The position numbers were made by a program, and so were the translations under genes. This document shows positions 1 through 5,502 of a DNA stretch of 5,729 nt, piece by piece (the first letter of the stretch is position 1; the number at the start of each line of letters is the position of its first letter). The stretch is from an uncultured Lachnospiraceae bacterium (GTDB taxonomy: Bacteria > Bacillota > Clostridia > Lachnospirales > Lachnospiraceae): contig CAJUFN010000042.1 in the NCBI GenBank assembly GCA_910585545.1, positions 1 through 5,729 of the forward strand, in the 5' to 3' direction. Under the pieces are notes generated by a model. The model searched no databases. It saw only the letters and a list, made by a program, of their open reading frames with translations, and was not told where the DNA came from.

Positions 1-29
1 CTGTTAAGTCTTTTCGGGCATAGCAATAC

Positions 30-66
30 CGCCCACCAAAACACCGTTTTTTTATTATGGTGGGCG
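30..66. repeat. Perfect 8-bp inverted repeat (hairpin) at the left edge
   Basis: CGCCCACC at 30-37 is exactly complementary to GGTGGGCG at 59-66, and an A-T pair (38/58) extends the stem to 9 bp around a 19-base AT-rich loop. Read on the plus strand, the right arm is followed by TTTGTTTT, so it could act as an intrinsic terminator for rightward transcription entering from outside the window. Read on the minus strand there is no U-tract after the stem, so it is not a good second terminator for the leftward operon. Its role is uncertain because the flanking gene lies beyond the edge. Confidence 0.5.
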
Positions 67-92
67 TTTGTTTTACAAACTTATATCCTACT

Positions 93-144
93 AAAAAAGA
101 GCCAACAAACCGCCAGATAACGTACTCACTTGTTCATCGGCTCT
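93..144 (-). terminator. Intrinsic terminator of the ABC exporter/KTR operon
   Basis: On the minus strand, AGAGCC (144-139) pairs with GGCTCT (103-98). The stem continues as AACAA (134-130) with TTGTT (108-104) after a 4-base bulge. The right arm runs directly into six T residues (98-93, the first also being the last base of the stem). It starts 6 bases after the stop codon of the KTR gene. This is the first U-tracted hairpin after the ABC genes, so it probably ends the whole transcript that begins near 3307. Confidence 0.8.
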
Positions 145-149
145 GCGTC

Positions 150-320
150 TTATGCGTCTGGCTCTTTGATAATAATGACTTGTAATTTTTTTGCTTCAAT
201 CAATGTTTCCTGTTTGCATTTCGGACAATATAGGGGAAAGTTTTTCAATTCTGTATCTTGCCGTATCTGTAACCTTGTTTTATTTCCGCAGATTGGGCAT
301 AGCAACCATTCTGTTTTCAT
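150..320 (-). CDS. Cysteine-rich KTR domain small protein (56 aa)
   Basis: This 56-residue reading frame starts at ATG 320 and stops at TAA 152-150. An AAAAGGA ribosome binding site lies about 9 bases before the start. The protein has two Cys pairs, C8-P-I-C11 and C32-P-K-C35, spaced like a small zinc ribbon, and the first pair is followed directly by G-N-K-T-R (12-16). This matches the cysteine-rich KTR family, small proteins of unknown function often found in Firmicutes conjugative and mobilizable elements. It ends with a hydrophobic strand (LQVIII) and a short acidic tail. It lies 52 bases after the second permease with no terminator between, so it is probably co-transcribed with the exporter. 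Zinc binding is inferred from the Cys spacing. A role in nucleic-acid binding or in exporter regulation is only a guess. An opposite-strand frame at 130-345 is its shadow. Confidence 0.88.
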   Translation of the reverse strand: MKTEWLLCPICGNKTRLQIRQDTELKNFPLYCPKCKQETLIEAKKLQVIIIKEPDA

Positions 321-372
321 AATGTCAAATCCTTTTCTTTCATAAAGCAGATGCTTATACTCTTATTTCTTC

Positions 373-1083
373 CTAGATTTTACGCAAATATCGCTTAAAC
401 AAAAAGCATATCCACATAGCAGATAAAATAAATGCGGGCAGCATATAAAGCGGCATATTTTCTAAAATCGCTTTTCCAATCCAAAAAGAGGGTAGCGGAG
501 ATATTACATACTGTATATCTGATTTAATGAAAAACGGGATAACAGCACCCAAAATAGTCAGCGTAGATAACTTCGTTACTGCCATACCCTCTAGCTTGTT
601 TGATGAAATCGTCAGTACAAGCAATGCAACAATCATGCCCTGCAAGGTTCCTCCTGCCGCAAGCAATAAAATGGTAAGCGGAGAAAGAGGCGTCAGTTTA
701 AAAACAGGCAGCAGAATAATAGTCGCAAGAAATGCAATAGCAGAAGGCACGCCAAACCGTGCAACTATGTAACCTGTTTTTCTTAAAGGCGTAATGAATA
801 AATAGACGGCTGTCTTTTCATCCCTTTCCTCTAAAGAAATCATTGCTGAAACAAAGCAGAACATAGTGGATGACAGCATTGCAAACAGAATGTCAACCAA
901 CTTGTAATAGGGAGAAATAATTGCCGCTATATGAAAACTGTCTGTCAAAGCGGCTTCTATGAAAGGTATGGCAAACCGAAAGAAAAAGCCTGCAAGGATG
1001 GGCGCAAAACAAGATACAAACAACATCATGTCCCGCCGCATAGCTGCCGCCATTTGGAAAAAACTCAATCTAATTGCTTTCAT
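373..1083 (-). CDS. ABC-2-type transporter permease, second subunit (236 aa)
   Basis: This integral membrane subunit belongs to an ABC exporter. Its hydrophobic segments lie at about residues 19-41, 63-83, 108-129, 133-160, 169-186 and 212-231, giving the six-helix layout of ABC-2 membrane domains. Between helices 2 and 3 it has the charged stretch EERDEKTAVYLFITPLRKTG (85-104), the cytoplasmic segment that in ABC-2 exporters contacts the ATPase. The ATG overlaps the stop of the preceding permease gene (ATGA at 1083-1080), and a GGGAGG site lies 9 bases upstream, inside that gene. With the partner permease and the ATPase it most resembles the two-permease, one-ATPase systems annotated as fluoroquinolone-type exporters (Rv2686c-Rv2688c of Mycobacterium tuberculosis is the named example). 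That resemblance is family-level only, and the real substrate is unknown. The two permeases differ in sequence, so the membrane part is probably a heterodimer. Confidence 0.85.
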   Translation of the reverse strand: MKAIRLSFFQMAAAMRRDMMLFVSCFAPILAGFFFRFAIPFIEAALTDSFHIAAIISPYYKLVDILFAMLSSTMFCFVSAMISLEERDEKTAVYLFITPLRKTGYIVARFGVPSAIAFLATIILLPVFKLTPLSPLTILLLAAGGTLQGMIVALLVLTISSNKLEGMAVTKLSTLTILGAVIPFFIKSDIQYVISPLPSFWIGKAILENMPLYMLPAFILSAMWICFLFKRYLRKI

Positions 1084-1760
1084 AGCTTTACACCTCCCAT
1101 GCTATCCCACATTTTCAAGACACAAAATCTTGAAAGCACAAATAGAATTACCGTCGTTGCCACCACGCCCCAAAAACCTATTACGGACGAAGAATGCCCT
1201 GAAACCATATCCATACAAACATTGACAGGATAATACCCGCACCATGCAGGAGTAATTTTAAATAAATGCAAAATTGCAGGAACAAAGCAAACGGCTTCGA
1301 TTGGCACAGTCCACAATATAAACTGATTAAGGCTTGCAATTTTTGTTGCAACGATTATTCCAAATAATGTAAATATCACACTGGATATAAACGTACCAAA
1401 AAGCACAATGTGCAAATTATCCGCATTTGCGGCTAATGCTAAAATAGCTGCTACGACAAGTGAAATGGCTGACAATGAACTGACTTTAGCAATCACATAT
1501 TCCGTCGCATGGACAGGAGAAACTGCCAATGCACAGGTTGTATGCTGGCTCTTTTCCAAAAGGACAATCGCCCCCATGAAAAATAGCCCCATTGATGCGG
1601 GGTCAGAAAAGATTAAAATTGCGGCAGCTTTTTCTTTCCAATTTTCGGGAAGCGCAAAAAGCGCTGCTATATAGATTACAGTCAACACTGCATATAAAAA
1701 ATAAAAACCATATTTCGCTTGAAAGCGCATATCCAATAAAAACAGCTTTTTCAACCTCAT
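1080..1760 (-). CDS. ABC-2-type transporter permease, first subunit (226 aa; fluoroquinolone-exporter-like)
   Basis: This is the membrane subunit encoded directly after the ATPase. Its hydrophobic segments fall at about residues 18-38, 55-69, 93-111, 117-138, 146-167 and 193-213, again six helices. The positively charged N-terminus (MRLKKL) suggests a cytoplasmic start. The segment LLEKSQHTTCALAVSPVHATEYVIAK (67-92, broken here only by reading) between helices 2 and 3 corresponds to the cytoplasmic coupling region of ABC-2 proteins. ATG 1760 overlaps the ATPase stop codon as ATGA (1760-1757), and GGGGAGG lies 8 bases upstream within the ATPase gene, so the two are translationally coupled. From memory the protein resembles Clostridia sequences annotated as fluoroquinolone export ABC permease. 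Drug specificity is not shown by the sequence. A bacteriocin or lipid-like substrate is possible instead. Confidence 0.85.
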   Translation of the reverse strand: MRLKKLFLLDMRFQAKYGFYFLYAVLTVIYIAALFALPENWKEKAAAILIFSDPASMGLFFMGAIVLLEKSQHTTCALAVSPVHATEYVIAKVSSLSAISLVVAAILALAANADNLHIVLFGTFISSVIFTLFGIIVATKIASLNQFILWTVPIEAVCFVPAILHLFKITPAWCGYYPVNVCMDMVSGHSSSVIGFWGVVATTVILFVLSRFCVLKMWDSMGGVKL

Positions 1761-2602
1761 AACAGCGTCCTCCCCGTAACATCCATAAAAATATCATTTA
1801 AGGTTGGCTCACTGCTGTGAATGGATTGCAGACGGTTTTTGGCTATCAGATTTTTCAGCCGCTCATCAGAAGATATTTGTTCCAAAGGGCAGCTTGCCCT
1901 ATGCTCCCCATCCTCAACCCATGTATATGTTACGGTTGCCGCTCCTTTTGACATAATCAGATTGTGCGGGCTGTCAAGGGCGCATATTTTGCCGTTTACG
2001 ATAAATGCCACCCTGTCGCAAAGCTCGGCTGCGTCCTGCATATTATGCGTCGTCAAAAGAATGGTTTTCCCCTTTGCCCTTTCCTCTAAAATCATATTTT
2101 TCATTATACGGCTATTTGCAGGGTCAAGCCCGCTGGTCGGTTCGTCAAGACAGAGCAGGGTAGGATCATGCAGTAATGCTTTTATAAAGCTTAAGCGAGA
2201 TTTCATGCCCTTTGAATAATCGGCTACACGTTTATCTGCATCCTGCTCCAAACCTACCGCTTCCAAAAGTTCATCTATCGGGCGTGGCTTTTTTTCGTAT
2301 AATGATGAGAAAAACTGCAAGTTCTCTTTTGCCGTCAGCTTTTCATACATTGTTGAAAATTCAAAATCAACCCCTATATTCTCATAAAAATTCTTTGCAC
2401 GATTTTTACACTCAATGCCATTTACCAGACAGCAGCCTTGATATGTTCTCAACATTCCAATCAAGATTTTCTGCAATGTGCTTTTGCCTGCCCCAGATGG
2501 TCCTAAAAATCCAAAAATTTCACCCTCTGGAACAGAAAAACTCATACCAGAAATAAATGGATTTTTCGTGTAACTAAACGAAAGATTTTCTACTGTAATC
2601 AT
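1757..2602 (-). CDS. ABC transporter ATP-binding protein (281 aa; drug-exporter type)
   Basis: This cytoplasmic ATPase would power the two permeases that follow. Counted from ATG 2602, the motifs appear in order: Walker A GPSGAGKST (34-42), signature YSKGMKSR (129-136, a variant of LSGGQ usual in drug/antibiotic exporters), Walker B LLCLDEPTSGLD (149-160, catalytic E154) and H-loop H186 in TTHN. The usual Q-loop glutamine is absent; the stretch IGVDFEFSTMYEKLT carries E81 there. The C-terminus has an accessory segment ending EPTLNDIFMDVTGR, typical of antibiotic-export ATPases. The start at 2602 is chosen because GGAGG lies 5 bases upstream and the family begins with MITVENL-type sequence. 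The frame stays open to a GTG at 2632 (10 more residues), but that codon has no ribosome binding site and lies inside a predicted operator. The end overlaps the next gene by 4 bases. Confidence 0.92.
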   Translation of the reverse strand: MITVENLSFSYTKNPFISGMSFSVPEGEIFGFLGPSGAGKSTLQKILIGMLRTYQGCCLVNGIECKNRAKNFYENIGVDFEFSTMYEKLTAKENLQFFSSLYEKKPRPIDELLEAVGLEQDADKRVADYSKGMKSRLSFIKALLHDPTLLCLDEPTSGLDPANSRIMKNMILEERAKGKTILLTTHNMQDAAELCDRVAFIVNGKICALDSPHNLIMSKGAATVTYTWVEDGEHRASCPLEQISSDERLKNLIAKNRLQSIHSSEPTLNDIFMDVTGRTLL

Positions 2603-2607
2603 GTCTA

Positions 2608-2612
2608 CCTCC
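2608..2612 (-). promoter_or_regulatory. Ribosome binding site that decides the ATPase start
   Basis: GGAGG on the minus strand lies 5 bases before ATG 2602. No comparable site precedes the upstream in-frame codons GTG 2632 and ATG 2614, so this supports the 281-residue ATPase. Confidence 0.85.
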
Positions 2613-2619
2613 ATACTGT

Positions 2620-2645
2620 TTGACTTAATCACTCTGAATAGTCAA
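2620..2645. promoter_or_regulatory. Second predicted TetR operator (TGACT-N14-AGTCA) before the ABC ATPase
   Basis: The inverted repeat TTGACT-N14-AGTCAA ends 17 bases upstream of the ATPase start codon. The outer half-sites TGACT and AGTCA and the 14-base spacing are the same as in the repeat over the regulator's own promoter (3290-3313), and AAT follows TGACT by one base in one half-site of each. This suggests the same repressor dimer, or pair of dimers, binds both. No good -35/-10 pair lies next to this copy, so it may act as a roadblock or as an auxiliary site for looping. Binding has not been shown, and the half-site match could be partly chance. Confidence 0.55.
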
Positions 2646-2661
2646 TTTAAGGGCTGTTTTA

Positions 2662-2682
2662 AGTCTGGCTGGTTGCCAGACT
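2662..2682. repeat. Perfect 8-bp hairpin between regulator and ATPase genes
   Basis: AGTCTGGC (2662-2669) and GCCAGACT (2675-2682) are perfectly complementary around a 5-base loop, starting 2 bases after the regulator's TAA. On the minus strand the stem is followed by TTAAAACAG, with no real U-tract, so it is not a full intrinsic terminator. It could be a partial attenuator or an mRNA 3'-end stabiliser that sets different levels of regulator and exporter. Confidence 0.6.
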
Positions 2683-2684
2683 CT

Positions 2685-3272
2685 TTAAATAATTTGTGTC
2701 ACAATACCATAAATCAAGGAATACAACGCTTCATCATACTGTTCACCAATCTCTGCTTTATGCAGCGTTGCAAAATAGATTGCATGGAATGTGGCACTAA
2801 GAACTTTTATATCTACTTCTTTTTTCACAGGAAATAGGGCAAGCATTTTTTCAATCGTATCTGTATCGTCCCGAAAATGCTCCTCCACAATTTCCCGTGG
2901 CAGCTTACGCACAAGCAATTCCACTTCATTAACATCAATCAATTTCAAAATCAGCATTTCCTCTGTCATTTTATAGAACTCAAATATCACATCGGTCAGC
3001 TTTTCCGCTGACAACTCTGTATTCGCAATGCCAGAAATGGTCTGATACAGCTTGCGGTTGACAGTTTCCTGCTGTTCTTGAATGACTTCAAACAAAAGTA
3101 ATTCTTTTGATTTATAAAAGAGATAAAAAGTTCCTTTTGGAATATTAACCCGTTTCACGATTTCATCGACTGTCGTGCGGCGGACGCCATACCTTGCAAG
3201 GCATTTTGCCGCTTCTTCTTTCAATCGTTTTCTGATATATTCCCGTTCCTGCTCTGAATAGCTCTTTGGCAC
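2685..3272 (-). CDS. TetR/AcrR-family repressor of the ABC exporter (195 aa)
   Basis: The N-terminal TetR-type helix-turn-helix spans about residues 13-60, with the recognition part TTVDEIVKRVNIPKGTFYLF (33-52). The GTFYLFYKSKELL stretch is the diagnostic end of this domain. Residues from about 65 form the helical ligand-binding and dimerisation domain, which is not conserved enough to name a ligand. The length (195) is usual for the family. The start is GTG 3272, with a G-rich AGGGGGG site 7 bases upstream; the in-frame sequence before it holds no better start. It is the first gene of the operon, 82 bases before the ATPase. A consensus promoter and an inverted repeat sit immediately upstream, so it most likely represses itself and the exporter until a ligand, perhaps an exported compound, releases it. 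No gene symbol can be assigned. Confidence 0.92.
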   Translation of the reverse strand: MPKSYSEQEREYIRKRLKEEAAKCLARYGVRRTTVDEIVKRVNIPKGTFYLFYKSKELLLFEVIQEQQETVNRKLYQTISGIANTELSAEKLTDVIFEFYKMTEEMLILKLIDVNEVELLVRKLPREIVEEHFRDDTDTIEKMLALFPVKKEVDIKVLSATFHAIYFATLHKAEIGEQYDEALYSLIYGIVTQII

Positions 3273-3289
3273 TTTAACGCCCCCCTATT

Positions 3290-3313
3290 TGACTAATTCT
3301 GCTTATTCAGTCA
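3290..3313. promoter_or_regulatory. Predicted TetR operator over the start site of the ABC operon
   Basis: The inverted repeat TGACT-N14-AGTCA touches the last base of the -10 box (3313) and covers the predicted transcription start (about 3306-3307). A repressor bound here would block RNA polymerase. The half-sites read TGACTGAAT and TGACTAATT outward to inward. It lies 17 bases upstream of the regulator's GTG, as expected for autorepression. Confidence 0.65.
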
Positions 3314-3341
3314 TTATATACAGCTTTTGGAACTCTGTCAA
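3313..3341 (-). promoter_or_regulatory. Consensus sigma-A promoter of the regulator/ABC/KTR operon
   Basis: On the minus strand TTGACA (3341-3336) and TATAAT (3318-3313) both match the consensus exactly and are separated by 17 bp. The predicted start is near 3306-3307, giving a leader of about 34 bases before GTG 3272. So strong a promoter would need tight repression, in line with the overlapping operator. Confidence 0.9.
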
Positions 3342-3453
3342 TATTCTATTTCATAGAAGTTTAAATCGTTTATGAGAAATAACAGAAGTTTTTACCATCC
3401 GAAAGGCAAAATATGCTGTTTCGTTGGTACTATCAATGCCTTCACAGTTTGAG

Positions 3454-3496
3454 AAAACCAAAAACAAGAGGGTAAGAAATCTCATCCCTACCCTCT
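3454..3496 (-). terminator. Intrinsic terminator after tnpV
   Basis: On the minus strand AGAGGGTA (3496-3489) pairs perfectly with TACCCTCT (3474-3467) around a 14-base loop, followed by TGTTTTTGGTTTT. It begins 12 bases after the tnpV stop codon. It separates the hydrolase/tnpV unit from the downstream ABC operon promoter. Confidence 0.8.
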
Positions 3497-3508
3497 GATT
3501 TTAACTCT

Positions 3509-3883
3509 TTATGCGTATATGATTTCCTCGTTCACAATCTCCCTCGCACACGCCCTTATGTTATTTAAATATTGTACCCATTCTAAGGCGTTTTCTTCCT
3601 TTAGCTGTTCCGTTATGTCCTGTGTCTGTTTCAAGCCCTCTATGAGCCTTTCAAAGCGTTCCTGTGCTTGTCTGTTGATGTCGGCAAGGTATGTATTCAG
3701 CTTGCCGCTTGTGAGAAGATTGGTGTATGTAACCTTGCGGTACTGCTTCAGATAGTCCAGATGTCGTTGTCCCCATATGCCTATCGGCTGTTCTTCTTCA
3801 GTAAATACAGTTAAGCACGGTAATAAGTAATCGCCTTGCTTTTCGTATTTTCCACCCATTTCCTCAAATAATGATTTTGTCAT
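3509..3883 (-). CDS. tnpV: TnpV, transposon-encoded protein (124 aa)
   Basis: The protein has the recognisable TnpV layout: an N-terminal MTKSLFEEMGGKY, then PIGIWGQRHLDYLKQYRKVTY (33-53), TNLLTSGKLNTYLADINRQAQERFE (54-78), a charged helical stretch (about 70-98), and the closing NNIRACAREIVNEEIIYA. TnpV was named from the Tn4451/Tn4453 group of clostridial mobilizable transposons, and the family is common in Firmicutes elements. Its function is not established; a role as an accessory DNA-binding or excision protein has been considered. The start at ATG 3883 has GGAGG 9 bases upstream. The length matches the family, so the gene appears intact. No recombinase is visible nearby, so here it may be a passenger. 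It may be transcribed from the hydrolase promoter, since no strong promoter of its own is seen. Confidence 0.92.
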   Translation of the reverse strand: MTKSLFEEMGGKYEKQGDYLLPCLTVFTEEEQPIGIWGQRHLDYLKQYRKVTYTNLLTSGKLNTYLADINRQAQERFERLIEGLKQTQDITEQLKEENALEWVQYLNNIRACAREIVNEEIIYA

Positions 3884-3895
3884 TTTCTATTTCCT

Positions 3896-3969
3896 CCAGA
3901 TAAGTTATTCACTCCACATATTTGTGTCTGCTGTCTTAAACACAATTTTTGAGTTTTGTCCTTATCTGG
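3896..3969. repeat. Nested inverted repeat in the leader of tnpV
   Basis: Three complementary segment pairs lie symmetrically around a 12-base centre: CCAGATAAG (3896-3904) with CTTATCTGG (3961-3969), ACTC (3911-3914) with GAGT (3951-3954), and TTGTGT (3922-3927) with ACACAA (3940-3945). The gaps between them are 5-7 bases on both sides, so an extended imperfect hairpin of 19 pairs can form. On the minus-strand mRNA the last arm includes the first two bases of the tnpV ribosome binding site GGAGG (3897-3893). It could modulate tnpV translation, mark an old recombination boundary, or be a protein-binding site. There is no U-tract, so it is not a terminator for the hydrolase. Confidence 0.6.
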
Positions 3970-3982
3970 TTTCATACTTCTA

Positions 3983-4789
3983 TTATCTCGTTAGAAAATT
4001 CAAAATCCGTTCATTAAAATCTTTAGCTTCTTCATACGCCGCATGTCCAAGACCATTATAAATAAACAATTCGCTATGACTAATTTTTTGGGCTATTGCA
4101 GAAGCCGCAGTTGTTCCAACAATTTTATCGCAATCCCCACCAATCACTAATGTAGGGCATACTATGTTACTTAATTCCGCATAAGCATTGTGGCTGATAC
4201 AGGAAGCTGCCTGTATGAGAAAACGCTTAAAACTTTTGGGTTTTCCTATTTTTCCAATAAACGGATAAATTCGACGGTACTTTTTTAAGTATTTCTCTGA
4301 ATATGATTTTTCCGCTGTATCTATCATTAAACCCTTATAATTTCCTTGCTTTGCCATTTCAATCCAGACACCAGCTACTCGTTTAATTATTTCATTAGAG
4401 TTTGCGCTTGTTACCGCCAAAATGAGTTTATTGACCAAATCCGGATAATCAATCGCAAGATACTGCGCTATCATACCGCCTTGGGATATGCCTAAAACGT
4501 CTGCTTTTGAAATACCAAGAGCGGTCATAGCTTCTGCATGGTCTTTTGCCATTTCCCTTGTAGAATAGCCCTCTTGCAAATGATTTTTCCGGCTGAAAAC
4601 ATACACGGTAAATTCTTTGGCATATATCCTATACATCATTGAAAAAACAAAAGCCATTCCTTTTACCGTAGACAGTCCATCTCCCAAACCGGGCAGCATA
4701 ATAAGATTTTTATTTCCATTTCCAAAAGATACATAATCCATTTCAGAATTTCCAACACGGACACTTCCATTATAAGCATTATAAAGCAT
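3983..4789 (-). CDS. Alpha/beta-fold hydrolase (268 aa)
   Basis: This is a cytoplasmic alpha/beta hydrolase with no signal peptide or strong membrane segment. The oxyanion-loop region LIMLPGLGDG lies at 29-38. The nucleophile elbow G-I-S-Q-G places Ser102 as the catalytic serine. The acid is probably Asp221 in VIGGDCDKIVG, with Asp219 as an alternative, and the base is His249 in GLGHAAYEE. Residues about 131-200 form the lid region. The length is normal for single-domain esterase, lactonase or peptidase members, but the substrate cannot be deduced. ATG 4789 has AAAGGAGG 5 bases upstream, and that site overlaps the stop codon of the preceding TetR gene; only 11 bases separate the two genes. 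It is therefore the likely target of that regulator, which suggests an induced detoxification or catabolic step acting on an ester, lactone or amide. Confidence 0.9.
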   Translation of the reverse strand: MLYNAYNGSVRVGNSEMDYVSFGNGNKNLIMLPGLGDGLSTVKGMAFVFSMMYRIYAKEFTVYVFSRKNHLQEGYSTREMAKDHAEAMTALGISKADVLGISQGGMIAQYLAIDYPDLVNKLILAVTSANSNEIIKRVAGVWIEMAKQGNYKGLMIDTAEKSYSEKYLKKYRRIYPFIGKIGKPKSFKRFLIQAASCISHNAYAELSNIVCPTLVIGGDCDKIVGTTAASAIAQKISHSELFIYNGLGHAAYEEAKDFNERILNFLTR

Positions 4790-4800
4790 AGCAACCTCCT

Positions 4801-5427
4801 TTATTTTACGATTCCTGCCTTTAGGATTTCTATATACTCTGATAACTCTTTTACATATTCTTTTTCTATCATTTCGAAGTCCGCATAGGCTTGTTCTTGT
4901 ATTTTTGTCAAAAAATCATCATTAAAACCTTTAAGAAACCACTTCACCACATCAAGTGTTTTATGTCTGCCCCACCGAAATTGAGTTGTATCAATATCCT
5001 GTAAAAACCAATAATATATCTCTTGTTCTCTATTGCCATATTTTAATACGGTTTTCTTATAAATGTCGGTGTCGTTTTTGGTGAATGCCTTGACAATCAT
5101 TTTGGATTTTTCGGGATACAAAATATACCATGAAAACTCCAAAACAGAATACTCTACTATCCGTTGAAATAAATCAACGGAAAGGGTATTTATTTTTTCT
5201 TCTAAGCTGGAATTAAGCTCCGCAGTGATTTCATCAAGAATATAAAAATAAAAATCCTCTTTTGTCGGAAAATATTTGAATAAACTTCCTTTACTGATAC
5301 CGGCTTTTTTTACAATTCGATTTGTAGAACTGTTTTCATAACCATACTCGGCAAATTCAGAAACTCCTGCCATAAAAATATTTTGCTGTTTTTCAGTATC
5401 CAGTCCCAAAAATAAAGGTGTTGGCAC
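4801..5427 (-). CDS. TetR/AcrR-family regulator of the hydrolase (208 aa)
   Basis: The N-terminal TetR helix-turn-helix spans about residues 12-60; SSTNRIVKKAGISKGSLFKYF (33-53) contains the recognition helix, followed by PTKEDFYFYILDEI. The remaining roughly 150 residues are helical and rich in aromatic and charged residues, as in ligand-binding domains of this family; the ligand is unknown. The start is GTG 5427, with AAAGGAG 6 bases upstream. The length is usual for the family. It is the first gene of a two-gene unit with the hydrolase. Two TGACC-N4-GGTCA palindromes between the promoter and the start codon strongly suggest autorepression. It differs clearly in sequence and predicted operator from the second TetR protein of the window, so cross-regulation is not expected. 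Confidence 0.92.
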   Translation of the reverse strand: MPTPLFLGLDTEKQQNIFMAGVSEFAEYGYENSSTNRIVKKAGISKGSLFKYFPTKEDFYFYILDEITAELNSSLEEKINTLSVDLFQRIVEYSVLEFSWYILYPEKSKMIVKAFTKNDTDIYKKTVLKYGNREQEIYYWFLQDIDTTQFRWGRHKTLDVVKWFLKGFNDDFLTKIQEQAYADFEMIEKEYVKELSEYIEILKAGIVK

Positions 5428-5446
5428 TATAATCTCCTTTCTTCAA

Positions 5447-5460
5447 TGACCACACGGTCA
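5447..5460. promoter_or_regulatory. Proximal operator palindrome (TGACC-N4-GGTCA)
   Basis: TGACCACACGGTCA differs from the core of the perfect palindrome at 5480-5495 at only two central positions. It lies between the promoter and the TetR start, 6 bases upstream of the ribosome binding site. It is probably a second, weaker site for the same repressor, centred 34 bp from the first, about three helical turns away. Confidence 0.78.
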
Positions 5461-5479
5461 CTTTATATGTTTAATTTTA

Positions 5480-5495
5480 GTGACCACGTGGTCAC
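5480..5495. promoter_or_regulatory. Distal operator, perfect 16-bp palindrome
   Basis: GTGACCACGTGGTCAC is a perfect palindrome. It sits directly downstream of the predicted transcription start (about 5496-5497) of the TetR/hydrolase unit, where a bound repressor would block initiation or early elongation. It is the best-defined regulatory site in the window. Confidence 0.88.
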
Positions 5496-5502
5496 CGAAA
5501 TT

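Noticed and set aside
1..60. Minus-strand frame open to the left edge (reading WWAVLLCPKRLN)
   Set aside because: Only about 14 codons are visible, there is no start with a ribosome binding site, and they overlap the hairpin. It cannot be called as a gene from this window.
317..343. Eight-codon upstream frame whose TGA overlaps the KTR start (ATGA)
   Set aside because: It has no ribosome binding site and is very short. It also overlaps the KTR ribosome binding site, so translation as a leader peptide is unsupported.
130..345. Plus-strand open frame of 71 codons
   Set aside because: It is antisense to the 56-residue cysteine-rich KTR gene, which has a family match and a ribosome binding site. 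The plus frame has neither.
931..1233. Plus-strand frames of 100 and 88 codons opposite the permease junction
   Set aside because: They span the overlap of two coupled permease genes on the other strand and have no family features.
1821..2556. Plus-strand frames of 132 and 114 codons opposite the ATPase
   Set aside because: They are antisense shadows of an ATPase with all its motifs and show no recognisable domain or ribosome binding site.
2603..2632. Extended ATPase N-terminus starting at GTG 2632
   Set aside because: There is no ribosome binding site before this codon, the extra residues lie within a predicted operator, and a strong GGAGG is placed correctly for ATG 2602.
3401..3453. Short minus-strand GTG frame of 17 codons between the tnpV terminator and the ABC promoter
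   Set aside because: It has no ribosome binding site, falls right after a terminator and has no visible promoter. It looks like chance.
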